Positions 39,916-51,965 of a stretch of 64,000 nucleotides of DNA are shown piece by piece; positions within the stretch are counted from its first letter, which is position 1, and each line of letters begins with the position of its first letter. Below the pieces are notes generated by a model, which was not told where the DNA came from, did no database searches, and saw only the letters and a list, made by a program, of their open reading frames with translations. The DNA is taken from contig CM041465.1 of NCBI GenBank assembly GCA_023213395.1, positions 186,627,741 through 186,691,740 of the forward strand. Direction: 5' to 3'. A program made the position numbers and the translations under genes. The DNA is from Cycas panzhihuaensis (taxonomy: Eukaryota; Cycadophyta).

Positions 39916-41929
39916 AAGATTGCATCATATTCCTTATTTACACTTGTAAAGGAGCCATCCCTTCCTTCTTTCCCATAATCCATGTGGTGAATAGAGATTG
40001 TGTAAGTGGATTTAGAGATTTTTTAAGTTTTCATTATACTATATTTTGTATTATTTGCTTTTACTCCTTTTCTTTTGTAAGTTTTTAGGAGTACAATACC
40101 AAAGAGTTATAAGGATTAAGGAATCTAATCCTTTGGTAGTTATTCCTTCATTTTTCCCATTCTTTTTTTCTTCTTTCTCACTTTATCCATTAGAAAAAGG
40201 AAAATACTGTCAAATTTTTTTTAGCATATGTAAGGTTTATAAGGGGAAATGTTAAAATATTTTTATCAAAATTTGATAAATTTATAAGGGGAGGTACTTC
40301 CTAAATTTTTTAAAATTTGAAGCCATTTAGGATCCCTATTATCATATGCTCTTACTTTGCCTATATCAAGATCCTAATGATTAGAAAATGATGGAAATTT
40401 CTTTAATTGATGAGATATTTGTAAGTTTATATCATAGCTAATTTTTTATCACAATAAAAATCTACTTAGTGAATTTCATAGGTCTGCCAAAATAGGAAAA
40501 ACTCTAAGTCCTCCAAAAAAAACACTTAATTTCATTACCTAGGTAGAAAATTATTGCTATTTTAGTAAATGGAGATCATTTTTTAGTGAGAGTTTAGAAG
40601 AAATTTGTTTTATCCACTTCACAAGAATACTAAAATTTTGTAGAGCTCCATTCGACCTAATTTTAGTTCTAATAGAAGTAGCTTTAAGTCCTCTTTCCTA
40701 CAAAAAAAAGAGCACTTAATTTTGACTCTAAGGTAGAAAGTTATCACCATTTTTGTGAACAAAGGACATTCTTTGGCAAGGGCTTATTAGAAACTTTCTA
40801 ACAAAGAAAAAAAAAAAGGTTTTAAAGCCCATTATACAAAGTGAATAGAAAAAAATTACCTGGATTAAAGCAATATCTAATGATCTCACTTATTATTTCA
40901 ACACTTATGAATCACTACATGCACCACATTTAAATTTTTAATTTTATTATACTTTGAGGATTAATGGATTTACATTTTTACTCTCCTAAAAGGAGTTTCA
41001 TCTGTACACTCTTTTCCATACTAACTATACCTAGTCATATACTTGCCTTAGTTGAAATACCTTGATTGGTAGAATTTGTCCCATAAAGGAGGTGTGGGCT
41101 ATAGTTGTGGGCTAAACATAATCAGAATAGTGGTGAGATTAAGGTTAACCATGCCAATTAACTTAATTTATGGATCATCTTGATAATCACCCAAGAAAAC
41201 CAAAAACCTTAAATACAAGATAATTAATCTACCTGATCTAATATCTATCATAGTCGTGGGTATGCCCATACCATTTGACTCTTTGGAGGAGGTATATTGT
41301 CGTTTATTAGTGAACAAAGTGAGGATTCAGAGTACTTAAGCTCTATTATGACTTGGATTTTATCATTGAGTGTAGTCACAAGCATCATGGGTAAAGGCCT
41401 TAATTCATACATCTATAGAGCCTTGCATCCTTTTTAACACCTTATCTACTTTAGACTCAAGTTGAGATTACTAGAATTTCATACATCCCACTTATGGACT
41501 TTAGTTATATGCCTTAGTGATATAAGTTCTTGGCATCCTTATCTTATATATCTTGATCACTCTCATCTTTTTGGTGATCCTAATACTTCATACCTCATAG
41601 TACATTCGTATTATGTCAAGACTATATTGTCATAAGAATTAGTGATATCTCATACTTCTTCACCTCACTTCATATTTTTTTGTACTAGGACATTATACTT
41701 AGAGTTTCTTTTCTCACTTTGCTGCTATGTTAGGGTCTCATAATTAAGCAACCTTCTAACTACTCTATATTTCTTTCTTTTACTATTATATATTCTACTT
41801 CATCTCATTCTTTCTTATCTCACATTTGTATTGTGATTGGTTGACTATTACCTATCATATTTCTACAATTCTCTTCAACTCTAACCTTCTTATAGATATT
41901 ATATCTTCATAGTTCAAATAGAATGTGAA
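39916..41929 (+). other. leader of copia element E
   Basis: About 2 kb with no supported coding region, again long for a copia leader. It contains an imperfect 180-base duplication (40500-40805) and a copy of the leader motif near 40640-40690. Short open stretches (39855-40255, 40046-40255) have no recognisable content. Confidence 0.55.
40500..40805 (+). repeat. imperfect tandem duplication in the E leader
   Basis: Two related segments of about 110 bases (from about 40500 and from about 40682), spaced by about 180. Each has AAGTCCTC, an A-run, a CACTTAATTT block, AGGTAGAAA and a TTAGAA block in the same order. Confidence 0.7.
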
Positions 41930-44340
41930 CTATATTATAAAAAGGAAAGAGAACTAGGACATGTGGTTCATTGGCATCGAGAATGCTACCAAGTATGAAG
42001 GTCTTTAGAGAGATCACTTGTAGCCTATACCATTTGTTACTACACCTGCTATTGGAGGAACTACTCCTACTCTTCATGTTGATACTGCAGGTAAATTCCA
42101 ATGGAAAATTAACAATGATAAAATATATGTAGGGATAATTTTTGTCACAGACTATTCCCTGCATAACCTCATTGATGAAGTTGTATATGGTATCACATGG
42201 AAAGTCCTTAAAATTCTTAAGAAGAATGTTAATACTAAATCAAACTTAGAATTTATTCACCTGGTGTTAAAGATGAATAAACTAAAGATGTAGAAGGGAT
42301 ATGATAGTGAGATTATCAATATCCTTTAACCTATCAAGCATACCATTAACAAAGATTTTAAGACTAAGTGTATTACATGGGATTTCTTGATTTAGTCATG
42401 TCTCCATATCCTAAATTATAAAAATCTATTGAGAAGTCTTCAATCCAGTGGAACTTTAAAGACTCTGAACTTTGAGGCTATTGCCAATAAGTTCATTAAA
42501 TTTGATAAGACCTTTGATACAATTTTATCCATTGCATTAGATCTTCCTTATGTTACTTTTGATGTGGAAAAAGCTCCTCTCTACAATAAAAATCAAGGTC
42601 TACCCTCCCACGAAAGTGGTAATTCCAGTAGATAAGGAAGAGGTAAACAACAAGGACAACATCCTTAAGGTCAAAAAGCTCCCTAATATTAGCAAAGATA
42701 ATCTCAAGGCCAAGGCCAAAACAATAACCAAAGGTAAAATAACCAACTGAGTACTTCTTATGAGACTAGTAATCTAATAATTATGTACTAAAGGTGTCAT
42801 AAACGAAGACACCACATCACAATTTATTAAGTTACTACGTACAAGATTAAGAGCTACCAGTGCTATGGTACCCATAATATTGATGATGATTATCTTGAAG
42901 ATGGTTATGCTAGAACTCAATTTTCTCATGCACATATCCTTTATATTAGGACCTCTTCTTTTTAAGATATTAACTAATCCACTATATTCTTTAAGACTCA
43001 TCATGGATACGCTACTTGTGATTTTGAATTACCTCAATCCCTTAGAGTTTCACATAATATTGTTTCAAGTCATTCTTCATGGATTATGGATATTAGAGCT
43101 ACTCAACACATGACTTACTATTATCACTTCTTTTAAGACTTTACTTCAAAAGTTCATGGTGTTATTCATATGGATGACAAGTCTTCTTAGCTTATCGAAG
43201 GGCTTGTATCCATTTGCCTAAAACTCTGATGCCTTCTAGATTTCACTCTTCAAGATGTTTTGTATATTCCTACCCTAAAATAAAACCTGGTCTCCCTATC
43301 CACCCCTATCTCTCATGCATTTAATCTAAATGTCACTGCTTATAATCAAACTCTCCATGTCATTCACCCTCCTTCAAATGTTATGGTCATGACTAGAATT
43401 CTTGATGGCAAACTTTTTTGCCTTACTAGTTTACTGTCTTCTAAAGCTAATTGTGTTGATGATGAATTTGCTTTTAATACAACCCTAACTCCTCAAAAGT
43501 TGTCCTAAGAAGCCTTATGGCATGCTTGCATGGGCTATATCAAAATTGACCACTTGAGAGAACTACATGCCACCATTCCAGATATGCCTAAGTTCTCCTA
43601 TAAGCCCTTCAAATGTGAAGTATGTATCGTAACCAAATTTTAGAGACAACTCTTTTTATAAAGTTAGTGGAAATCTAGCTAGCCTTTGTACCTTATACAT
43701 TTAGACATATGCAGTCCTATGTCCATCCCTTCTCTCAAAAGGAAGTGGTATTATATAACTTTTATTGATGACTTTACCAAGAAAGTATGGCTTGTCTTCC
43801 TTGATAGAAAAGATAAAGCTTTTATATGTTTAAAGGTTTTAAGGCCCACGTTGAGAAAGAATTAGGTTTTTTAATTAAGATATTTAGGATTGATAATGGT
43901 GGAAAGTATAAATCTAATAAATTTGAAATATACTTATATTATTATAGGATCAAATATTATACTATAGTTATAAGTATATCCCAACAAAATAGAGTTGCTA
44001 AGTGCATAAATAGGACCATCATGAACATGGCCCATGCTATGCTAGTATATGAGAATGTGTATGCCTGTCTTTAGGCCAAGGCTATATGGACTACTATGCA
44101 TTACATCAATATTATTAGTCCCTTTTGGCTTAGGCCCTCTCTACTTAAATAGTGGTATGGATAGCCCCCACTATCTCTCACATCAAAATTTTTAGCTCTA
44201 CTTATTATCCTCATATTTTGGATGAGGATAGAAATAAGTTACAAGATAGAACCTTGAAAAACATCTTTATCCAATACTCTATGGATAAAAAAGGATATTT
44301 TTCATACCTTCATAATATAAGATCATTATCACTTGAGATA
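41930..44340 (+). pseudogene. copia gag-protease-integrase of element E, decayed
   Basis: Gag is partly readable near 42060-42640 (LHNLIDEVVYGITW, LKTLNFEAIANKFIKF). The protease region is near 43080 (SWIMDIRATQHMT, where WIIDSGA.DHMT is expected, so the active-site D-S-G is damaged). GAG-pre-integrase is near 43505 (ALWHACMGYIKIDHL) and integrase near 43690-44070 (HLDICSPMSIPSLK; ITFIDDFTKKVWLVFL; then IDNGGKYKSNKF and QQNRVAKC). The third catalytic residue, Glu in GVAE, reads as Lys. The reading ends near 44340 and the purine tract follows 250 bases later, so RT and RNase H were lost. Confidence 0.85.
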
Positions 44341-44589
44341 TGTTTGTAGAAAATGAGGATTAGTTGCTCAGACTAAATAATATTTAGAGAATCAATGGAT
44401 TTTGACTATATATTCATTTGGATTAATTGACTATTTAGCTTCATTAAAGAGTCACCTAATCCAAGTCATTAGATTAGAAAGTCCCTGAGTTTTTTTTCCC
44501 ACGAGGGTTTCCCACAAAAGTATCAAAATAGTTTTCTTTGTAAGAGGCTGAAATGAAGATCTCATAGGTTAAAATGACCTTCCACCATT

Positions 44590-44599
44590 AAGGAGGGGA
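44590..44599 (+). other. polypurine tract of copia element E
   Basis: AAGGAGGGGA lies six bases before the 3' LTR start at 44606. Confidence 0.75.
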
Positions 44600-44605
44600 T
44601 TAAAT

Positions 44606-44902
44606 TGAGTTAATACCACAAGTTCATAGTATTAGTTTATTATTCCTAAAAGGATCTTAGGTGAATATTAAATTAGATCATTTAATTGAAATACATTTTC
44701 ATATGCATTATATGTAATTTCATCTCATTAAGGAAAACCTAACCCTAATAGATCTCACTTATCAATATATAAAGTGAGATCTTAATAGAGGAAAATAAAT
44801 CTTACATCCCTATTATGAGATCTCTTCTTATGATTCATTCTCTTGCTTCTCTTATTTATGTTTGTATTTAGTGGTGGAATTTCATGCTAGATCCTCCTTT
44901 CA
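44606..44902 (+). repeat. 3' LTR of copia element E
   Basis: 297 bases from TGAGTTAATACC to TTTCA, partner of 39596-39901. Many transitions separate the pair, so the insertion is old. Confidence 0.9.
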
Positions 44903-45049
44903 TAAATATGATAAAAAATGTATCTCCTCCAAGTGAGGGCACATCCATTAGACCATATAAGTTTGTGTATATTAATTGAAAGGGCCCATTGACCCTATAA
45001 TTTTAATTAAGAAATCCTTCCCTTTATTATTTTCTAAATACACATCCTT
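44903..45049 (-). pseudogene. element D integrase start, stranded between E and G
   Basis: This 147-base piece reads on the minus strand as the end of GAG-pre-integrase and the start of integrase: GCVFRK, then PFQLIYTNLYGLMDVPSLGG, then FFIIF. The catalytic HTD is YTN here. It bridges the D sequence to the right of G (47297) and to the left of E (39595), and it proves that both are insertions into one element. Confidence 0.88.
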
Positions 45050-46109
45050 TGTTGTAGTTAATAGTCATCACTTCACTCCATCAGTTTCCCACATATTCAC
45101 ATAAAAGTACTTGTTGTTATTTTTACTATAACTTTTCTATTTTATATCAAAATTTAATTCCATTAGCTTCGTTGGAAAGTTGACTCACTTCTCTTTGAAC
45201 TGACATAGTTTTTTATGTATTTTAATGTAGTTTTACTAATTTTTAAAAGCATTAAAATAGATGTACTTAATACCCTCTAATCTGCCATATTTACACATCT
45301 ACATATATTATTTCTCAAAAATTTCAACTGAAAATATATGAAGTAGCTCTCTAAACTTTATGTGACCATTTTACATTATTATATAAGTATTTTATTAATA
45401 TTTTTATACTATTTTGAGCTCCCTGCTCCTGTTAAGCCTCAAAAAAAGGTCTATAAATTTGGTTCATCAAAACTTGACTTGTGGGAACCTATTTTCAAAA
45501 CGGTTAGTTCCATTGAAAATATATTTTATTCATTTTTATATTTTTGTAATTTCACCTCATTCTGACATTATTTAGTATAGCTATGAAGCTACCAAACTTG
45601 AGCTTATCCTCTAAACCTTTCTTTTAAGGAGTACAATATTTTTTATTCAAAAGTTTCTTTATATTCGTTATATTTTAAAGTGAAAATACTTACATATATT
45701 TTAGTTTCAATATTATATAATATCAAAGAAAAGAATCTCTTACATTGAAAAAAATATTTACTTGTTCAAATTTATGGTTACTTATTTGAAGGATCAAAAG
45801 CTTAAAGAATTTTTTATTTTTCATCAAAATTTATTTTAGATTTGCTTAGGATATTTATTACATTCAAATTTACTCTTATATTCACTTTATCTCAAAGGTT
45901 ATTTAAAAGGCATACACTTATTGAAAAGGCTTTTTATCATTATTGAAAGGATCATTTCCTTTTTGTGCATAGTTGATTGACTTTCAAAGGGCATTACATC
46001 TCTTTCAAAAAGGTTATTTGAAATCATATATATTCATTAGTTTATTGATTTTTTTGACTTGGTAAAATGATACATTTTATGTACTATTTTTTTTTTTGAT
46101 AAAATGACA

Positions 46110-46800
46110 TGATTTCCTATATTTAATGGGCACAATTTTTCACTTTGGCATAAGACTATGAAAGATAATTTCATTACATATAATCTTTAGAAATATTTAC
46201 AACATAAATATGATCTTAGTATTAAAGAAAATTTTAGAAAAGATAATGAAGTTTTAGGGTTATTATTTTGTACTATAAATGATGATGTTTTTTCAAAAGT
46301 TTGTGAATTAATAACTTCTAAATCTGTTTGGGATGTATTGTTTTCTACTTATGGGGGAGATACCCTCAATGTATTTGATGTTAATTTTATTGAGCATGTG
46401 AGACAAGTACAAGAACAAATAATTTATAATGAAAATACCAGTAAAGATTCAGATCAAATGTATGATCAACTTCTTACATAAGTATCTGATCCTCCATTTG
46501 AGGGGCATAATGAATCTTATGATATGACAACGAAAAGTTATGATGATTTTATAGTTGTTCATAAGACAAAGTCTTCAAAAGATAAAGTTCAAGTTTAAAG
46601 TTTTCTTAATGTTCGAGTTGACAAAGTCAAAGTTATAGCTATTCATCTTTGTACAAATCAAGCTTCATTCAATTATAGATTTTTTGCACCACTTCATGAT
46701 AAAAGGACATATATTGTTATAAGGATAAAGCAAGTTGATAAAGATCAAGTTAAGGAATAGATTTTGAAAGTTTTTTTTTAAGTACAAATTTCATAAGTTC
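46110..46800 (+). pseudogene. gag-like remnant in element G
   Basis: The plus strand reads GHNFSLWHKTMKDNFI, then VLGLLFCTINDDVF, then SVWDVLFSTYGGDTL, which fits the copia gag (UBN2-type) pattern of an early N(F/Y)..W, a mid hydrophobic helix and a later WD.L...Y. Stops follow. No protease, integrase or reverse transcriptase is seen before the purine tract, so pol is missing. Confidence 0.65.
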
Positions 46801-46831
46801 AAAGAGAAGATACAAGTGTTCATGATGACCA

Positions 46832-46844
46832 TTAAAGGGGGGAA
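46832..46844 (+). other. polypurine tract of element G
   Basis: TTAAAGGGGGGAA lies directly before the LTR start TATTGGAG (46845). Confidence 0.8.
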
Positions 46845-47255
46845 TATTGGAGTTAATAGTCATTACTCCATTCTCACCTTCCAACCAAAGGAGCACGTCT
46901 CATCTTCTTCAATTTACACATGTGGGTGCTTAACATTTGTAGGTAAGTTAAGGTAAGTTAATGTTAATGTGAGTTAAGTTTACTTTAAGTTAAGTTTGTA
47001 TTATTTTATTATAATTTAAATTTTAGGGATTGAAGAGTTTTCCTCCTCCCTTAAAATTATAAATATTGAAGGATGTGTAACCCTGGTGTCTTTAAACACT
47101 GCCCATATTGGGAAATTTGTAAAGCTCTCTCTCTCATCATAATGGATTGAATATACAACGATTCATGTTTATGCTACTATGCAACATTGTTTATATTGAT
47201 TTATGGTTCTATATTTATATTCTGCCATGTTCTCTTGTAATTTTTATTTCCTTTA
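46845..47255 (+). repeat. LTR of element G
   Basis: Collinear with the element C LTR (28658-28991) along its length, preceded by a purine tract and followed two bases later by TAGTATTAGAGC, which matches the iMet primer site at 10 of 12 positions. Confidence 0.8.
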
Positions 47256-47296
47256 TTTAGTATTAGAGCATAGTTTAGCTCCATTATTTTCCTATA

Positions 47297-48900
47297 TCCT
47301 TTACCTATTTTCTTACTATGCTCAATAGTAGGTAGTCCAATCACCATGTATACTTTCTTCATTAAGGCTAAATTATTGTAGTTTATATAGCCAAATCTTT
47401 TGTACCATGTTTCACTATCCATGTTAGTTGATGCCTTTAAGGCATAATAATCTATTAGGAGAATGACTAGTTTAAAGATCGTGTTATTAGTAATTTATCC
47501 TTTAGCCACTATTATTTTGTTCCTTAGTTTATTTTTTATAGTGCACTTCCTATTGTTAAAGATTATCTTGTATTTTTTATCTATTATATATCCCACTAAT
47601 AGCAAATTTTTATTAAGTGCTAGGACAGGAAGTATACCATTTATGTAGCTTATTTCTCTAAAATATGTTTATATAGAAACATTCCCTTTACCAACTACTA
47701 CTTGAGTGGTGTTATCACCAAACATAATTTTACTTTTCTTAGTGTTGTCTAATTCTTTAAACTACTCTTCTTTATGAGTCATATATGTAGAACATTCTAA
47801 ATTTATGTACCAACTATCTTCTTCCTCATTGGCTATAAAACTTAATAAAAATAATCTTTTATTTTACTTTTCTTCATCAGTTGTATTAGTAATTTCCCTT
47901 TATAGATTAGATCTCTTTGCAAAGTAATTTTCTTCCAAGTACCTATTTCTTTAGTAATAAGAACATTGGATTGTTCCTCTACCCCTTGGACTTCTTCCTC
48001 TTTGTCCTTGGTTTCTACCCATAGGACTTTAACCTCTACCTCTTCATTGAGATACAAAATTTTATCTTTAGCCTTGATTAGATTAGCCTTGAAAATATCT
48101 TTATCCTTGAAATTAATTTTGTCCTTGATAGAAGTGACTTGGACATTATCTTTGATGATGCCCTTAACCTTGGTAAACTTGATCTTATCTTTGAATATGC
48201 TTTTAATTTTTAGTTTGTTAAACTTTTCCTCTAGGGGATTGTCCTCTATCCCTAAAGCTTTACCCTTGAAATGTAGGCCTGATTTTTACCTTAGTGGTAA
48301 ATTCATATTTAAGAAACTTACTCCCTCCATTTTTCTCTTCCATAACTAGCAATAATACACTTAATTGATCTATCTTAAGGGTACTTAGGTCCTTAAAGAC
48401 CTTAATACTTATGGAAATTATCTCAAATATTTTTATATCACCTATACATCTCAAAATCGTTTAAACTACTCTTTGTTCACTTATGACTTCTCTTAAGGCC
48501 CTTATTTGATTGAATAGGCCTTAAATTTTTATGATGAAGTTATTTACACCTTTATTATTATTTATCTTTGAGTTCTCAAACTTGCTCCTCAAAGTTTGAA
48601 GTTTCAATGTAATTGCTCCTTCATAAGTGGTCTTTAGTACATCTCATACTTCCTTCAATATAAATGCTTTACTAACTTTTAGAAATATATGATCCTCCAA
48701 AGCATAAAAGATAAGTTCCAAATCTTGATTATCTTGTTTCTCATTCTCCTTAAAGAACTAATATTTAGAAATTAATTAAAATAAGTTATAGCCTCAAATA
48801 TTAGAGTAGATGAATGAAATCTATTTTTGTATCTAAAGATATGTAGGAACTAATTGAAATAGGTTATGGACTACTTGTTGGGTACCATAACATTAGTAAT
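47297..48900 (-). pseudogene. element D gag, protease and GAG-pre-integrase
   Basis: GAG-pre-integrase at 47422-47302 reads DSETWYKRFGYINYNNLALM then KKVYMVIGLPTIEHSKKIG, the usual W.KR.GH.N...L..M pattern. The protease region near 47830-47760 reads SWYINLECSTYMTHKE, where the family has WYIDSGCS.HMT: the catalytic Asp and Gly are both replaced. Gag occupies about 48900-47840 with a Glu/Lys-rich reading (EEVEVKVLWVETKDKEEEV) and no intact zinc knuckle. The gag start is not resolved. Confidence 0.8.
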
Positions 48901-51386
48901 ACTCAAGGCCATAATGAGAAAAGAATACCTTAAAAAATAACTGCTTGAAAAGTAAAGTGCTTGAAAATAAATACTAAAAAAAACATTTAAAGAAGGTAAT
49001 AAAAGCACTCAAAAAAAGCAAGTAAGACTTGTCCCACTTCAGCCTCAAGACTTGCACAAGTGTCCTAATTAAGACTTAACCTCTTCTTAAGTAAGATTTT
49101 TATATTGATAATATTTACAAATAAAAATTTTACTAGTTTATCTAAGGGTCATCATGTAGGAAGCTCAAAACTAGTATCAAATTTAATCATTAAAATATTA
49201 CATCAAATGATTTCAAAAGGTCTTAAAATATTATCCACTCAATAGAGGATTGAAATAAGGACCTAATGTCTCAAACAACACTCAATTCTAACTTAAAATG
49301 AGCAAGTTATGCATTAAAATATACAAGGAGGTCAAGAGGTTAAAAGGCCTTTTAGTGTATAAAACTCAAAGAAAATTTTCATCAAATTTCAACCATTAAA
49401 AAGACATCAAATGAAGACCAAACATGGTCATATAACCACTCATTTTATTTGGGTGGAAATATAGAATGCCTTGAAGCTATTAGAACTGAAATTAGACCCT
49501 ATTGGTGTCCACTATCATTGCTAAAGTAAAAATAGGTACTAGTTCTAAATTAACCTCTTTGAAAAATGAATAAGCCCCTTTAAAATAATGAACTCCTAAT
49601 TACTTTAATCTACAATGTAACCTACAGGTTGTATGATAATGACTGTAAGGCAACAAAACTTCATTGAAATATAAAACATACTAATAGCTTTACCAAACTA
49701 TCTTTGCAATCTTTACACTTAACTTTCAAGATTGAGGCTACCTTTGTGATAAAATATGTATGTATGAGACTAGAGATAACTATCAAATAATCCCTTAATG
49801 TATTTAGATAGTCAATCAATTAATCACATAAGGGGCCTCACAATGATGAATACACTAAGTATGTAAAAGAAAGATGCCTATAGATAGATTATAATTTGTA
49901 TTACTATTTATAGACATTCATTTATAAGGTTCATATAGATAATTATGACTATATGTATATCAACCAAGTGTAATTAAGATGACAATTGATGGCTACATTA
50001 GCTAAATTTTATTGGCATGTATAAACAAATGAAAGATGGAATTATAGTAACACAGTAGATGAAATAGTATTAGCTAAATACAAGCATACAAAAGATGCAA
50101 ATATAATGGTGCAAAGTATTATGAAATCTACATAGATTATTTTGCAAAGTCCATGCAGTTATTGGTGATATGTATTATTGTATTAAAGGAATAAATATAT
50201 ACAAAATTTGCATATACTATTTATAAAATAATGTAGCCATTAAAACATAATGTAAAATATATAAAATCAAAACTTTTTACATATGATGCAAATATTGGTA
50301 TGTGCACTCAAGGAAGGAAGTCATATTGCTTAATGAAGTTATATTATATGCAAATGAGAATAAATGACTACACACACATACACACACACACACACACACA
50401 TATATGGTTAAGCATTAAGCTGGTCCATATCAATGTTCTAAAATTTACGGTAATTAATTTTTTCTCCTTAGCACTGAGGACAAATTTAGATGAAAGGAAG
50501 GGATGCAAGTTAAAAAAGGAGAGCATCCAAAGAGGTAAACAAAGGCTATAAATAATCTTTAAGAACTAAGATAGATGTTCGTGAACATAGTTAATCCTTA
50601 GTTATATGTATCAACATGCAACGGAAAGGTATCCAATGCTTCCTTGATCCAAAAGGATAACATGAATCATTTGATAAATGGACCATCGATTTTATAAAGA
50701 AGCAAGTAAATTTAACCAAAAGCGAGGCAAAAAAATGTATACAAGATCTCTACTACTCTATGCAGAGGAGTTGTAAGTTAGACATCTATCGAGAAATATA
50801 GTGAACAAATACATATTAAATTTCTTAACTAGATCTAAATTCTATTTGGATGAGATAAGATGAGAGATAAGACAACTGCTTCTCTAGTTGGGACAAGACC
50901 AACTACTAACCAGGCAAGACAAACTCTTTTAGAGAGACCACTATCATGCTAATTATTAATAGCTAGAACACATGCCAATGGATATAAATAGGCACTATGC
51001 TAAATGTTATTAGGGGCCTGCGCTATATTCATTTGGGAAAAAATTACATGTATAAACTAGATAGATGAGTGAGATGATGCAAAGATGTAACTCCAAACAC
51101 TCCACTTGATCGGTGGTTTCTATAACCTCACATATACATAATTGTAATGATACAAATAATAGATTCAATACAAAGATAATAATATATATTAGATATAAGG
51201 ATGAGAGACATAAAATAAAAAGAAAATATTGTATATACATAAATATACAAGAGAGTGTATATATACCAACCATGCATATAATAAACTCTTCACATATTCC
51301 TCCATATATAGCTTCTTAAATGTAGCTCTAAGCATTTGAGCAATGGCTCTGAATGCTTGAATGAATCTCTACAAATAAGGAAGACA
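48901..51386 (-). other. leader of copia element D
   Basis: About 2.4 kb between primer site and gag with no supported gene. It includes a CA repeat at 50371-50400 and, on the minus strand near 49510-49460, a copy of the leader motif. Sequence near 49000-49100 resembles the part of the A leader near 3830-3860 (GTCCTA-TAAG-CTTC), in line with A and D being related. Confidence 0.6.
50371..50400. repeat. (CA)n microsatellite
   Basis: A CA dinucleotide run with one TA interruption, in the leader of element D. Confidence 0.95.
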
Positions 51387-51398
51387 ACTATAATACCA
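51387..51398 (-). other. primer binding site of copia element D
   Basis: The minus strand reads TGGTATTATAGT, matching TGGTATCAGAGC at 9 of 12 positions, two bases inside the 5' LTR. Confidence 0.7.
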
Positions 51399-51400
51399 AA

Positions 51401-51684
51401 TGATAGAAATAGAAAACAAAGGGAGTAAAATGATAATGCAAGAAACGGAGAACCATAATTCATGAGGATGGTCATGTTGATAAACACCAGAGTTACTGAA
51501 CCCCATGAATAAATAAGTTAGACTAAGAGGGATTTGACACACCTCTCAAAGTCTACTATCGACTAGCATTGATAAATACCTAACATGCTACTACTAAAGT
51601 ATCTCTGCTAATCTAGGTTATCATCCTAATGCAAGTTATCTCTATAAGGTGGATATGAGTCCCAATATGAGCATTATTCCAATA
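51401..51684 (-). repeat. 5' LTR of copia element D
   Basis: 284 bases, partner of 36997-37281. The two are separated by 14 kb because of the two insertions between them. Confidence 0.85.
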
Positions 51685-51884
51685 AAGAATATAGATTATT
51701 TTTATTATAAATTAATGAAAATAAAGCTTATTTAGTTGTTGTGTTATATATTCTTTGCACACTAGCGAGTATAACATAAGGGAGTTACATATAGAAATTG
51801 AAAAGGTCATTTTTAACCATCCAGAGGTTAAAAATTGACTCTCTATTTATGTAAAAAAAACCTATATTGTAGGTGAAGTTGAGG

Positions 51885-51965
<81 letters not shown>

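Larger units (their letters stand above)
39596..44902 (+). mobile_element. Ty1-copia element E, inserted in D integrase
   Basis: A structurally complete but internally deleted element: 5' LTR 39596-39901, primer site 39904-39915, leader, gag-protease-integrase remnants, purine tract and 3' LTR 44606-44902. The 5-base flanks are TGAAT (39591-39595) and TAAAT (44903-44907), a target duplication with one transition. Deleting the element and one flank rejoins the integrase frame of D. Reverse transcriptase and RNase H are absent. Confidence 0.9.
45050..47296 (+). mobile_element. LTR element G, inserted in D, rearranged
   Basis: The flanks TCCTT at 45045-45049 and 47297-47301 form an exact 5-base target duplication, and removal restores the D frame. 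The insert starts with about 55 bases of LTR-like sequence (TGTTGTAGTTAATAGTCATC), then non-coding leader (45105-46100), a gag-like remnant (46110-46800), a purine tract, an LTR of about 411 bases (46845-47255), a primer-site-like TAGTATTAGAGC (47258-47269) and 27 more bases. The shortened first LTR and the primer site after the last LTR are abnormal. Its LTR belongs to the same family as element C. Confidence 0.8.
36997..51684 (-). mobile_element. Ty1-copia element D, minus strand, split by two insertions
   Basis: A complete but interrupted element. In element order: 5' LTR (51684-51401), primer site (51398-51387), leader of about 2.4 kb, gag and protease (about 48900-47700), GAG-pre-integrase (47422-47297), interruption by G, integrase start (45049-44908), interruption by E, then integrase, reverse transcriptase and RNase H (39595-37300), purine tract and 3' LTR (37281-36997). 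Removing the two insertions and one copy of each target duplication leaves about 7.1 kb. The reading frame is continuous across both removed insertions. No clean target duplication was found around D itself. Confidence 0.88.

Noticed and set aside
42774-43004. Minus-strand stretch at 42774-43004
   Set aside because: It lies antisense to the gag-protease reading of element E.
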